NCBI RefSeq assembly: GCF_003627815.1
Contig: NZ_CP032698.1
Coordinates: 4,898,001-4,962,000, forward strand
Length of the DNA: 64,000 nucleotides
DNA from: Streptomyces hundungensis
Lineage (GTDB): Bacteria > Actinomycetota > Actinomycetes > Streptomycetales > Streptomycetaceae
Direction: 5' to 3'
Position 1 is the first letter of the stretch. Each line of letters opens with the position of its first letter. The position numbers and the translations under genes are program-made. The notes under the pieces are model-generated. The model was not told where the DNA came from and made no database searches. It saw only the letters and a list, made by a program, of their open reading frames with translations. Positions 26,709-34,745 of the stretch are shown here, piece by piece.

Positions 26709-26734
26709 TTAAGCGGAGGAAAATCTCCAGTTAA
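26709..26734. promoter_or_regulatory. Inverted repeat between cupin and TetR genes
   Basis: TTAAGCGGAG and CTCCAGTTAA form imperfect arms (8 of 10 paired) around GAAAAT. AT-rich TTAA ends are unusual in this sequence. Position between divergent genes suggests the TetR autoregulatory operator. Confidence 0.6.
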
Positions 26735-26768
26735 TCCGAGGTCCATCGGGCCGCCTAGCATGTGGCGC

Positions 26769-27380
26769 ATGACAGGACTGCGCGCCGACGCCCGGCGGAA
26801 CCGGGAGAAGATCCTGGCCGCGGCCCGGGAGCTGTTCCGCGAACAGGGCACCGCCGTCGCCCTCGACGACATCGCGCGCCGCGCGGAGGTCGGCATCGGC
26901 ACGCTCTACCGGCGCTTCCCCGACCGGGACGCGCTCATCACCGACGTCGCCCTGGAGGGTTTCGAGACGGGCCTCGCGGCCGTCGAGGGCGCCCGTGCGG
27001 CCGGCGGCGGCACCGTGCGGGTCCTGGACGAGATGTTCCGGCGGGTCGTCGCCCAGCGCGACCGCCTGGTGATGCCGCTCATCGGGGGTCCCGTGGTGCG
27101 CGACCCCCGCGTGCAGGAGCTCCAGCGCGCCATCCTGGGCGCGTTGGAGGAGGTGCTCGCCGAGGGCCGGGCCGAGGGCGTCCTGCGGGCCGACGTCACG
27201 GCGTTCGACCTGGTGGGGGCCGCCGCCATGGCGTGCCGGCCGATGCCGCACCTGCCGCCCGGGGCGGCGGCCGCGCTCGCCGCGCGCCATCTCGCGGTCT
27301 ACCTCCACGGCCTGCGGCCGCAAGGCGCCCTGGCGCTCCCCGCTATGGTCGAGGTCGGGGAGCATCTCGGGCTCGCATGA
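26769..27380 (+). CDS. TetR/AcrR-family transcriptional regulator
   Basis: The 203-residue protein has the TetR helix-turn-helix at about 8-55, with REKILAAARELFREQG, the recognition segment ALDDIARRAEVGIGTLYRRF and PDRDALITDV. The C-terminal ligand domain is unassigned. An in-frame ATG nine bases upstream (26760) is an alternative start; neither has a clear ribosome site. It is divergent from the cupin gene, which it probably represses through the inverted repeat at 26709-26734. The STAND ATPase gene begins about 30 bp after its stop and may be co-transcribed. Confidence 0.9.
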   Translation: MTGLRADARRNREKILAAARELFREQGTAVALDDIARRAEVGIGTLYRRFPDRDALITDVALEGFETGLAAVEGARAAGGGTVRVLDEMFRRVVAQRDRLVMPLIGGPVVRDPRVQELQRAILGALEEVLAEGRAEGVLRADVTAFDLVGAAAMACRPMPHLPPGAAAALAARHLAVYLHGLRPQGALALPAMVEVGEHLGLA

Positions 27381-27413
27381 CGGCGAACCCGACCGACGGG
27401 GAGTGGTGGGGGC

Positions 27414-29882
27414 GTGCAGCCTTCGATGCAGGAGCTCATCCGGCGTCGCAAGCGGGCCGGATTCGTGGGGCGGCGCGACGAACTCGCCGTCTACCGGCGC
27501 AACTTCGACATTCCCGTCGACGACGAGCGGCACCGGTTCGTGTTCCGGGTGTACGGCAACGCGGGCGTCGGAAAGACCTTTCTGGTACGGGAGTTGGAGC
27601 AGGCCGCCCTGGAGCGCGGGGCGCTGACCGCCTACACCGACGAGAGCGTGGACGGCGTTCCCGAGACGATGGCCGCTATCAGCGCGGGCTTCGCCCGCCA
27701 GGGCCGGACCCTCAAGGCGCTCGACAAGATCCTCGCCACCTACCGTCAGCGCCGCCACGAGGCCGAGGCGGGACTCGGAGCCGGGCCGGGGGCGGGCCCC
27801 TCGGCCGGGTCGGTGGTCGCGGCGCAGGCGGGGCTCGCCGGGATGAGCCTGGTGCCCGGCGTCGGCCCGCTCGTCGGGACCCTCGACCCGGTCCAACTCG
27901 CCCAGAGCGCCGAGCGGTTGAGGGCGACGCTCAGTGCCCGGCTCGGGCGTCCGGAGGACGTGCAGCTCGTCCTGGAGCCGCTGCGGGTGCTCACGCCCGT
28001 GTTCGTGGAGGAGCTGGGCCGGGTGGCCGCCCAGGTGCCGTGGCTGGCCGTCTTCTTCGACACGTACGAGCGCACGGGCGCGTTCCTCGACGACTGGCTG
28101 CGCGATCTGGTCACCACCGACCGCTACGGCGGGCTCCCCGCCAACACCGTCCTCACCCTGTCCGGCCAGGGCCGCCCCGACCCGCTGCGCTGGCCGGCCG
28201 CCGCGGACTACGCCGCCGACCTCCCTCTCGAACCCTTCACCGAGGACGAGGCCCGCCAACTCCTCGCCACTCAGGGCGTGTTGGAGGAGGACGTGGTGCG
28301 GGACGTCCTGCGGCTCTCCGGCCGGCTCCCCGTCCTGGTGAGCACCCTCGCGGGCAGCCGGCCCGCCACCCCGGACGCCATCGGCGACCCCAGCGCCACC
28401 GCCGTGGAGCGCTTCCTGAAGTGGGAGCCCGACCCGGTCCGCAGGTCCGCCGCGCTCGAAGGCGCCCTGCCCAGACGGCTCGACGAGGACGTCTTCCGCG
28501 CGGCCGTGACCGGGGACGCGGCAGGCCTCTTCGACTGGCTGCGCTCACTGCCGTTCGTACGGGACCAGGGCGGCCGGATCAAGTACCACGACGTCGTCCG
28601 CGCCCCCATGCACCGCCTCCAGCGCACCGCGTCACCCCAGCGCTGGCGGGCCGGCCACGAACGGCTCGCCGCCTGGTACGCCCGGGAGCGGGCCGCCGCC
28701 GAGGGCGCGGCGGGCCGGCGCTGGCGCGACGAGGCCTGGCGCGAGCCGCGCCTGGAGGAGCTCTACCACCGGCTGTGCGCCGACCCGGCGGGCGCCTTCG
28801 CCGAGGTGCTGCGCGACGGCATCGAGGCCTGCCGGCAGGGCACGGTCACCGCGCGGCGCTGGGCGCGGGTGATCGCCGAGGCCGGGGAGGACGGCAACCG
28901 GGAGGCGCTGCGCAAGTGGGGCGCCGTCTGCCTGAGCGCGCTAGAGGCCGAGCAGCGCCACTGCGTCGACGTCCTCGGGATGATGCTGGCCCGGCCCGAA
29001 CTCACCGACGAGGACCGGGTCGCCGTGCACATCGCCCGCGCCTGGGGCCACTTCCGGTCCGACGCGTTCGACGAATCCCTCGCGGACTACCGGCGCGCAC
29101 TCACCCTGGACGCCTCCAGCGCGGACGCCCACCACGGGCGGGCCGTGGTGCACCGGGCCGTCGGCGACCACGCGGCGGCCCTCGCCGACCTCGCCCGGCT
29201 CGAAGAGCTGGAGCCGGGCCAGGCGCGCGCACCCCGCGAACGCGGCGAGACCCTGCGGCGCGCGGGCCGCTACGAGGAGGCCGTCGCCGAGCTCGGCCGG
29301 GCCCTCGCGCTCGACCCCGGCGACGCCCTCACCCTGGGCAGCCGCGGCCAGGCACACGCTCAACTGGGCGATCCGGCAAGGGCGTTGGAGGACTTCGACC
29401 GGGCGCTGCTGATCGACCCCGACTACGGCTGGGCGCTGGTGCGCCGGGCCCATGTGCGGGGGCTGGTCCGCGACACGGTGGGCGCCCTGGCCGACCTCGA
29501 CCGGGCCGAGGGGCTCTCGCCGTCCTGGGCGTGGGTGCTTGGCGAACGCGGCGACGTCTACCGGTTCGCGGGCCGCTACGAGGAGGCCGTCGCGGCATAC
29601 GGCCGGGCCCTCGCCCTCGACCCCGGCTACGCCTGGGCCCTGGGCAGCCGCGCGGTGGCCCTGGCCGAACTGGGCCGCACCACCGAGGCCCTGTCCGACC
29701 TGGACCGAGCGATCACCCTGGTCCCCGGCTACGTCTGGGCCTACCAACAACGCGCCCGCCTGCACCGCCTGGCAGGCCGAGACCAGGAGGCCCAGGCCGA
29801 CCTGACCCGAGCCACCGAAGCAGCCACGGCCCAGGGCATCCCCCGCGGCCCGGTCCCGCCGGAGGGGGTGGGGTCGGGGTGA
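27414..29882 (+). CDS. STAND-type ATPase with C-terminal TPR repeats
   Basis: The 822-residue protein has a P-loop NTPase near its N-terminus, with Walker A GNAGVGKT at 48-55 and Walker B in WLAVFFDTYE at about 210. A winged-helix-like segment (about 380-420, IKYHDVVRAPMHRL) follows, and many TPR motifs occupy about 540-800, several reading RYEEAVAxxGRALALDPG. This is the STAND signalling architecture without a recognised N-terminal effector domain. Such proteins may act as scaffolds, sensors or regulators. The GTG at 27414 follows a G-rich ribosome site. It lies 33 bp after the TetR gene, suggesting co-transcription. The function is unknown. Confidence 0.8.
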   Translation: MQPSMQELIRRRKRAGFVGRRDELAVYRRNFDIPVDDERHRFVFRVYGNAGVGKTFLVRELEQAALERGALTAYTDESVDGVPETMAAISAGFARQGRTLKALDKILATYRQRRHEAEAGLGAGPGAGPSAGSVVAAQAGLAGMSLVPGVGPLVGTLDPVQLAQSAERLRATLSARLGRPEDVQLVLEPLRVLTPVFVEELGRVAAQVPWLAVFFDTYERTGAFLDDWLRDLVTTDRYGGLPANTVLTLSGQGRPDPLRWPAAADYAADLPLEPFTEDEARQLLATQGVLEEDVVRDVLRLSGRLPVLVSTLAGSRPATPDAIGDPSATAVERFLKWEPDPVRRSAALEGALPRRLDEDVFRAAVTGDAAGLFDWLRSLPFVRDQGGRIKYHDVVRAPMHRLQRTASPQRWRAGHERLAAWYARERAAAEGAAGRRWRDEAWREPRLEELYHRLCADPAGAFAEVLRDGIEACRQGTVTARRWARVIAEAGEDGNREALRKWGAVCLSALEAEQRHCVDVLGMMLARPELTDEDRVAVHIARAWGHFRSDAFDESLADYRRALTLDASSADAHHGRAVVHRAVGDHAAALADLARLEELEPGQARAPRERGETLRRAGRYEEAVAELGRALALDPGDALTLGSRGQAHAQLGDPARALEDFDRALLIDPDYGWALVRRAHVRGLVRDTVGALADLDRAEGLSPSWAWVLGERGDVYRFAGRYEEAVAAYGRALALDPGYAWALGSRAVALAELGRTTEALSDLDRAITLVPGYVWAYQQRARLHRLAGRDQEAQADLTRATEAATAQGIPRGPVPPEGVGSG

Positions 29883-30181
29883 GGGGGCGGGGTGATTCGA
29901 CCGGGCCTGACCGAGGGCCCGACCCGAACAGATGGCGACATCTACCGGTACCCCCTTAACAACCAGTCCTCGTGCTTTGCGTGCCGTTGAGCGCCCAGGG
30001 CTGAGCGAAACGATGAAAATGGCTGGTAGAGGCGCCGTGCCCTCGTGAAAGCGCCCTGCAAGGGCGCTCGCGTCGCTCGCGGCACATAGTGCGCACCGTC
30101 GGTGCGCTCTTTGACCTAGACGTTCCCTCCTGCCTACCGTTCCCTCGTCGAAAGCAACCAGGGCGGTCTACGGGGGGTTTC
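29883..30181. other. Intergenic region with two tight hairpins and a possible promoter
   Basis: No gene is seen. AGCGCCCT/AGGGCGCT (30050-30068) and GCGCACC/GGTGCGC (30091-30107) form stems with 3-nt loops. TTGACC at 30111 and TACCGT at 30135, 18 bp apart, could be a promoter for the methylase gene. This stretch is less GC-rich than its surroundings. Confidence 0.45.
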
Positions 30182-32548
30182 ATGGACGGTAGGGATTTCA
30201 GCGACGATCGGCTGCTGTCGAGGGCCGAACTCGCCGCGCTGGCCGGGGTGATGAGGCCGGCGGTCACCAACTGGCAGCGTCGTTACGAGGACTACCCCGA
30301 GCCGGTCAGGGCGGGGGAGTCGGAACTGTTCAGCCTGCGGGCGGTCCTCGGCTGGCTCGACTCGCGTCGGATCCCGTCCCGCGCGCGTGCGTCCGACGAG
30401 CCGCCCGGGTTCACCTACGCCGACCGTATGCGGCGGAACATCGACGCATCGGACCGCGTCCGTCGGAGCGCGGCCCTGCCGAACGGTGAGGCGTCCAGCG
30501 ACGCTCTGCTGGGCGATGAGGAACAGCGGGCGCGTCAACTCGCCCGCCTGCTGGGGCCGATGGCGGATGTCGTGCGCGGCGGCGCCTCGATGACGGACTA
30601 CGTTGCCCTGCTGCTCTCGCTGGTCTTCCTCCGCATGACCGGAGATCCGCGCTCGACGTCGCTCCCGCGTACCACGCGGGTTCGATCCAAGGCTGCCACG
30701 GCAGCGCTGTTGCAGGAGATCGGGGAGGCCGCCGACGAAGCCCTGCGTCTGCGTGGTGTGGCGCCGGGCATGCAGACAGCCATCGTCAAGTTGGAGCCCA
30801 GGGAATACGGGGACATCGTCGAGGTGATCCGCCTGACCGACGGGCTGGGGATCGAAGAGTTCCGGCAATTGGTGGACGAGTTCGGCACCCGAGCCGGGCT
30901 TCCCAGCGGAGAGTTCTTCACCCCGCGTCCCGTGGTGCGGCTGATGCGCGACGCTGCCATGGACGATGAGAGCACCGTGCACCAGGTCTACGACCCGTAT
31001 GTGCGCGCGGGTGAAATGCTCGACGGAGTCGCTGAACGTCTCGGTGGCGTGGTGCCGTTGACGCTGCATGGTGAGAGCCCGCAGCGGGGCACGCTCATGC
31101 TCGCCGGAATGAATCTCTCGCTGCACACAGTTCCGGTCGAACTGGGGGCCGGCACCCCGGCTCCGTGGAACGAACGCGGTTGGCCGAAGGGGCACGAGGC
31201 CGACCTGATTCTCACCAACCCGCCCTTCAACGCCCGGGGCGCCGTGTCGAGGCCCCGAGAGGGTATCGACTGGCCGTATGGAGCGCCTCCCCCCGGCAGC
31301 CCTGCGCTCGCGTGGCTCCAGCACGTTCTGGTCTCACTCAAGGACGAGGGCCGGGCGGCCGTGGTCATGCCGGTCAGCGCGGGCGCCTCCACGGATGTCC
31401 GGGAACGGGAGATCCGGGGCCGGCTGGTGGAGGACGGGGTCGTCGAGTGCATTGTCGCGCTGCCGCCACAACTCTTCTCAGGGGCTCAGGTATCCGTCTC
31501 CCTCTGGTTCCTGCGCCGTTCCACGTCAGTGTGTGAGGAGATCCTCTTCGTGGACGCCAGGGACCTGGGGGACAAGGCGGCTCGCGGACCCCGGGTGCTC
31601 TCCGACGAGCACGTCGAGGCCGTCACGGACACCGTCCAGACGTGGCGCCGGAGTACCGGGTTCCGTCTGGGTCGGCAGGGCGCGGGCCACCTGGCGGTCG
31701 CTGCTCCGCTGGACGCGGTACGGGCTGCCGGCTACTCGCTCAGCCCCGCCGACTACGTCGACAGATGGATGTCCACGGCGTCGCCGGCCGATGCGGCGAC
31801 CGAGGCATCGACCACACGCCGGACGCTTGACGCGGCGCGCCACCGAACGAAGGCGGTGGACGAGGTGGCCGACGCGCTCTCGTACGGGCCGTTGCCCTCG
31901 TCCGTCCCTCTCTCCTACGACGGGTTGCCTCGAAACTGGTGTCGGGTTCCCCTGGGGGAGCTGGTCGACATCACGGCGGGACCCTCCTACTCACGACTGT
32001 CGGCCGACGTCCGCTCCCCGACCGGAGATCTGTGCGTGGTGATGCCCAAGCACCTGCGTGAGGGACGGATCGACGACCGTGCCATGGAGAAAGTGGCCGC
32101 GGATGTCGCTCGCGCACTGACGAAGTTCCGTCTCAGCCCCGGGGACATCCTCTGCGTGCGTTCCGGCGCGCAGACGTCTCCTGCCCTGGTCGAGGAGGCG
32201 CAGGACGGCTGGCTGTTCAGTACCAACCTGCTGCGGCTGCGCACCCGGGAGACGGCGGGGGAACCCCTGGTCCTCCCCCGATACCTGCACGCCTACCTCT
32301 GTCTGCCGGAGACGGTGCACTGGCTCAAGGAGTACGCCCGCGGCACCGCCGTCCCCTCCCTCAGCGCGGCCACCCTGGCCCTTCTGCCCGTACCGCTGCC
32401 GCCCGTCGCCCACCAGCGGCGCGTCAGCGCGACGCTGGGTGCCCTGGACGCACAGATCGCGGCGCACCGCTCACTCGTCGGGGCGGCGACGCGTCATCGC
32501 AGCACGCTCGCCGCACATTTGTTGACCGGTGTCCTGGTCCCGGAATGA
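30182..32548 (+). CDS. Orphan HTH-HsdM-HsdS fusion, type I-like N6-adenine DNA methylase
   Basis: The 788-residue protein fuses three parts. Residues about 10-60 form a winged helix-turn-helix-like segment (SRAELAALAGVMRPAVTNW). Residues about 110-480 are HsdM-like, with catalytic NPPF at 346-349. Residues about 580-788 are HsdS-like, starting LPRNWCRVPLGELVDI and ending with PVPLPPVAHQRRV. The SAM motif reads DPYVRAGEML (from 271) instead of the usual DPxxGSGxxL, a variant I also associate with other Streptomyces members. No HsdR is present in the window. It may modify DNA for regulation or belong to an incomplete defence system. The ATG at 30182 follows GGGGGG. Confidence 0.82.
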   Translation: MDGRDFSDDRLLSRAELAALAGVMRPAVTNWQRRYEDYPEPVRAGESELFSLRAVLGWLDSRRIPSRARASDEPPGFTYADRMRRNIDASDRVRRSAALPNGEASSDALLGDEEQRARQLARLLGPMADVVRGGASMTDYVALLLSLVFLRMTGDPRSTSLPRTTRVRSKAATAALLQEIGEAADEALRLRGVAPGMQTAIVKLEPREYGDIVEVIRLTDGLGIEEFRQLVDEFGTRAGLPSGEFFTPRPVVRLMRDAAMDDESTVHQVYDPYVRAGEMLDGVAERLGGVVPLTLHGESPQRGTLMLAGMNLSLHTVPVELGAGTPAPWNERGWPKGHEADLILTNPPFNARGAVSRPREGIDWPYGAPPPGSPALAWLQHVLVSLKDEGRAAVVMPVSAGASTDVREREIRGRLVEDGVVECIVALPPQLFSGAQVSVSLWFLRRSTSVCEEILFVDARDLGDKAARGPRVLSDEHVEAVTDTVQTWRRSTGFRLGRQGAGHLAVAAPLDAVRAAGYSLSPADYVDRWMSTASPADAATEASTTRRTLDAARHRTKAVDEVADALSYGPLPSSVPLSYDGLPRNWCRVPLGELVDITAGPSYSRLSADVRSPTGDLCVVMPKHLREGRIDDRAMEKVAADVARALTKFRLSPGDILCVRSGAQTSPALVEEAQDGWLFSTNLLRLRTRETAGEPLVLPRYLHAYLCLPETVHWLKEYARGTAVPSLSAATLALLPVPLPPVAHQRRVSATLGALDAQIAAHRSLVGAATRHRSTLAAHLLTGVLVPE

Positions 32549-32592
32549 CGCTTACCGCCCACCTTTCAGTCCCTTCACAAAGGAAGACTCCT

Positions 32593-32805
32593 GTGAGTGC
32601 TCCGTCGTCCCAACCGCGATCTGGAACGCGGTATCTGTGGCTACTCGTGGCAGTGCTGTTCTCGCTCGTGGTGGCTCTCGTCGCCGGAATCCTGAAGGCC
32701 GGTACCGGAGTGGGTTTCGCCGACGCGGTGCTGTACGGCGGCACCGCCTTCGCCACGTCCATGGGACTCTGCCTGCTCGTCCTGTCCGCGGTCGGTCAAC
32801 TCTGA
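32593..32805 (+). CDS. Small two-helix membrane protein
   Basis: The 70-residue protein starts at GTG 32593 after AAGGAAG. It has two hydrophobic segments, about 15-34 (YLWLLVAVLFSLVVALVAGIL) and about 45-67 (LYGGTAFATSMGLCLLVLSAV). No family is recognised. It begins 45 bp after the methylase-fusion gene on the same strand, so the two are probably co-transcribed. The pairing may be functional, but nothing more can be inferred. Confidence 0.7.
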   Translation: MSAPSSQPRSGTRYLWLLVAVLFSLVVALVAGILKAGTGVGFADAVLYGGTAFATSMGLCLLVLSAVGQL

Positions 32806-32806
32806 G

Positions 32807-32840
32807 CGGGCTGAGATGTCTCGCGGGCTGAGGTGTCTCG
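32807..32840. repeat. 17-bp tandem repeat, two copies
   Basis: CGGGCTGAGATGTCTCG is followed at once by a copy with one base changed. It lies directly after the small membrane-protein gene. Confidence 0.6.
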
Positions 32841-32947
32841 CGGTGAGCCGTGCTGGGACCCGACCCGCTCCCCCTGCCCCCACTCGTCCACGATCGGTCA
32901 CTTTGCCCTCTTAAACGGGCGCACCCGTTCAGGTACCGTGCTGCCGC

Positions 32948-34072
32948 ATGAGCGCAGCAGCCGGAGCCACCGCACCCGTCTGGGGTCGGGCCGAACAGCA
33001 GGACTTCCGTAGCCGGGTGCGGGGTTGTCTGCTGGGTGGGGCGATCGGGGACGCGCTCGGGGCGGGGGTCGCGGGGCTCACGCTCGCGCAGATGCGCGAG
33101 CGGCACGGCACGGACGCACTGGGCGATCTCGTGCCCGCGTACGGCAGGCCGGGCGCCGTCAGCGCGGCCACCCAGCTCACCCTGTTCACCGTCGACGGGC
33201 TGATACGCGCCCAGGTGCGCCGCGACACCGGCGCCTGGCATCCGCCCACCGATGTGCACCGGGCCCATCTGCGCTGGGCCGCCACCCAGCGCGACTGGGG
33301 GCCCGACGAGCGCCGCGAGGACAACGGCTGGCTGGCCCGCGAGGAGTGGCTCTACGCCCGGCGCGACCCCGCCAAGGCCTGCCTTGTGGGGCTCGGCGAC
33401 ACCGTCATGGGCACCCTGGAACACCCCAAGAACCCGGGCGCCGACGACCCGGCCGCCCTCACCCGCTCCGCGCCGTTCGGGCTCCTGGTCGGCTGGGAGC
33501 CGCAGTTGGTGCTCCAGCTCGCCGTGGAGTGCGCGACGCAGACCCACGGCGACCCGGCGGCCTATCTGTCGGCGGGCGCCCTCGCCGTCATCGTGCACGG
33601 GCTCGCCCGGGGCGAGTCCATGGACGGCGCCGTCCAGCGGGCGATGGCGCAGCTCGCGGTGCGCCCCGGACACCAGCCGGTCACCGAGGCGCTCAAGCAC
33701 GCGCTGGGCGCCGTACGCCAGGGGATGCCCAGCCCCGCCCTGGTCGCCACGCTCGGCACCGGTCACAGCGCGCCTCAGGCGCTCGCGATCGGCGTGTACT
33801 GCGCGCTGGTCGGCGAGGACATCCGGCACGGCCTGCTGCTCTCGGTCAACCACGACGGCCCCTCCGACGCCACCGGAACCGTGTGCGGCAGCCTGCTGGG
33901 TGCCATGCACGGCGAGACCGCGCTGCCGCCGGCCTGGCTCGCCCAGCTCGAAGGCCGCCCCACGCTGCTCGAACTCGCCGACGACTTCGCGATGGAGATG
34001 ACCCAGGGCCCCGCGCTGCACGGACCCAGCGTCAACACGGCGGGCTGGCTGCTGCGCTATCCGAGGGGCTGA
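32948..34072 (+). CDS. ADP-ribosylglycohydrolase (DraG/ARH) family protein
   Basis: The 374-residue protein removes ADP-ribose from proteins or small molecules in known family members. Signatures are GCLLGGAIGDALGAG (about 28-42), with the Asp of the first metal site, and the C-terminal NHDGPSDATGTVCGSLLGAMHG (about 302-323), which supplies the second Mg-binding Asp residues. The typical family length is 300-370. The start is the ATG at 32948. It stands alone, with no visible ADP-ribosyltransferase partner in the window. Its target is unknown. Confidence 0.9.
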   Translation: MSAAAGATAPVWGRAEQQDFRSRVRGCLLGGAIGDALGAGVAGLTLAQMRERHGTDALGDLVPAYGRPGAVSAATQLTLFTVDGLIRAQVRRDTGAWHPPTDVHRAHLRWAATQRDWGPDERREDNGWLAREEWLYARRDPAKACLVGLGDTVMGTLEHPKNPGADDPAALTRSAPFGLLVGWEPQLVLQLAVECATQTHGDPAAYLSAGALAVIVHGLARGESMDGAVQRAMAQLAVRPGHQPVTEALKHALGAVRQGMPSPALVATLGTGHSAPQALAIGVYCALVGEDIRHGLLLSVNHDGPSDATGTVCGSLLGAMHGETALPPAWLAQLEGRPTLLELADDFAMEMTQGPALHGPSVNTAGWLLRYPRG

Positions 34073-34154
34073 AACCACCCGTGCGGGCGAAGGATCGCCG
34101 CAAAAGCCGCGTGTCCCTCGCGCGCACGCGCGCGTCTTCGCCAGGGTCGTCGTC

Positions 34155-34625
34155 ATGACCCCGCCTCCCACCGCCCGCACCACGCACGCCCGCCGCGCCC
34201 CCTCGGCCCGCTGGTTCACGGCCCCGCTGGTCGCCCTCGCGCTGCTCGGCACCGGCGCGGGCCCCTCCGCCGCAGCCCCCGCCGACGACGCCGAACACTT
34301 CCAGTACGTCCAGAGCGAGAGCGAGCCCGCCTTCACCGATCCCTCGGCCCGTGCGGACGAACTCCCGCCCTACGACGCCCGGGACGCCCAACAGGCCGTC
34401 GACGAGATGGTGATGGACGAGGAGGAGGACGCCGAGGGCCAGCACTGCCCGCCCACCGACGACGAGAACCGGCACGAGAACCGGAACGAGAACCGGCAGG
34501 GCCGCTACGAGCGCTGGGGCCCGCACCGCGACGCCGCCTACCCGGCCGACGGCATCGACGGCGGCGGCGACGGCCAGGACACCGCCCCAGTGCGCGACCT
34601 GGACGAGCCGGAGAGCCTCGGCTGA
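34155..34625 (+). CDS. Secreted acidic low-complexity protein
   Basis: The 156-residue protein has a signal peptide: a basic N-terminus, then FTAPLVALALLGTGAGPSAAA with probable cleavage near residue 40. The mature part is strongly acidic, with DEMVMDEEEDAEG, and has a short Asn/Arg/Glu tract ENRHENRNENRQGRYERWG. No domain is recognised. Codon use is typical and GC is high, so it is likely a real gene despite low complexity. Export to the envelope is inferred from the signal peptide only. Confidence 0.7.
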   Translation: MTPPPTARTTHARRAPSARWFTAPLVALALLGTGAGPSAAAPADDAEHFQYVQSESEPAFTDPSARADELPPYDARDAQQAVDEMVMDEEEDAEGQHCPPTDDENRHENRNENRQGRYERWGPHRDAAYPADGIDGGGDGQDTAPVRDLDEPESLG

Positions 34626-34745
34626 CCTCCGACCCCCCGTCGGCGCAACCGACCCCGTACCCGCCCCACGCGAGTGCGACCCCCGGTCCCGCACCCACCC
34701 CCGAGCGCCCCCCGGTCCGCCCCTCGGACCCGTATCCGCCGGAGC

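Noticed and set aside
30182..32548. Complete type I restriction-modification system
   Set aside because: There is no HsdR-type nuclease gene in the surrounding sequence.
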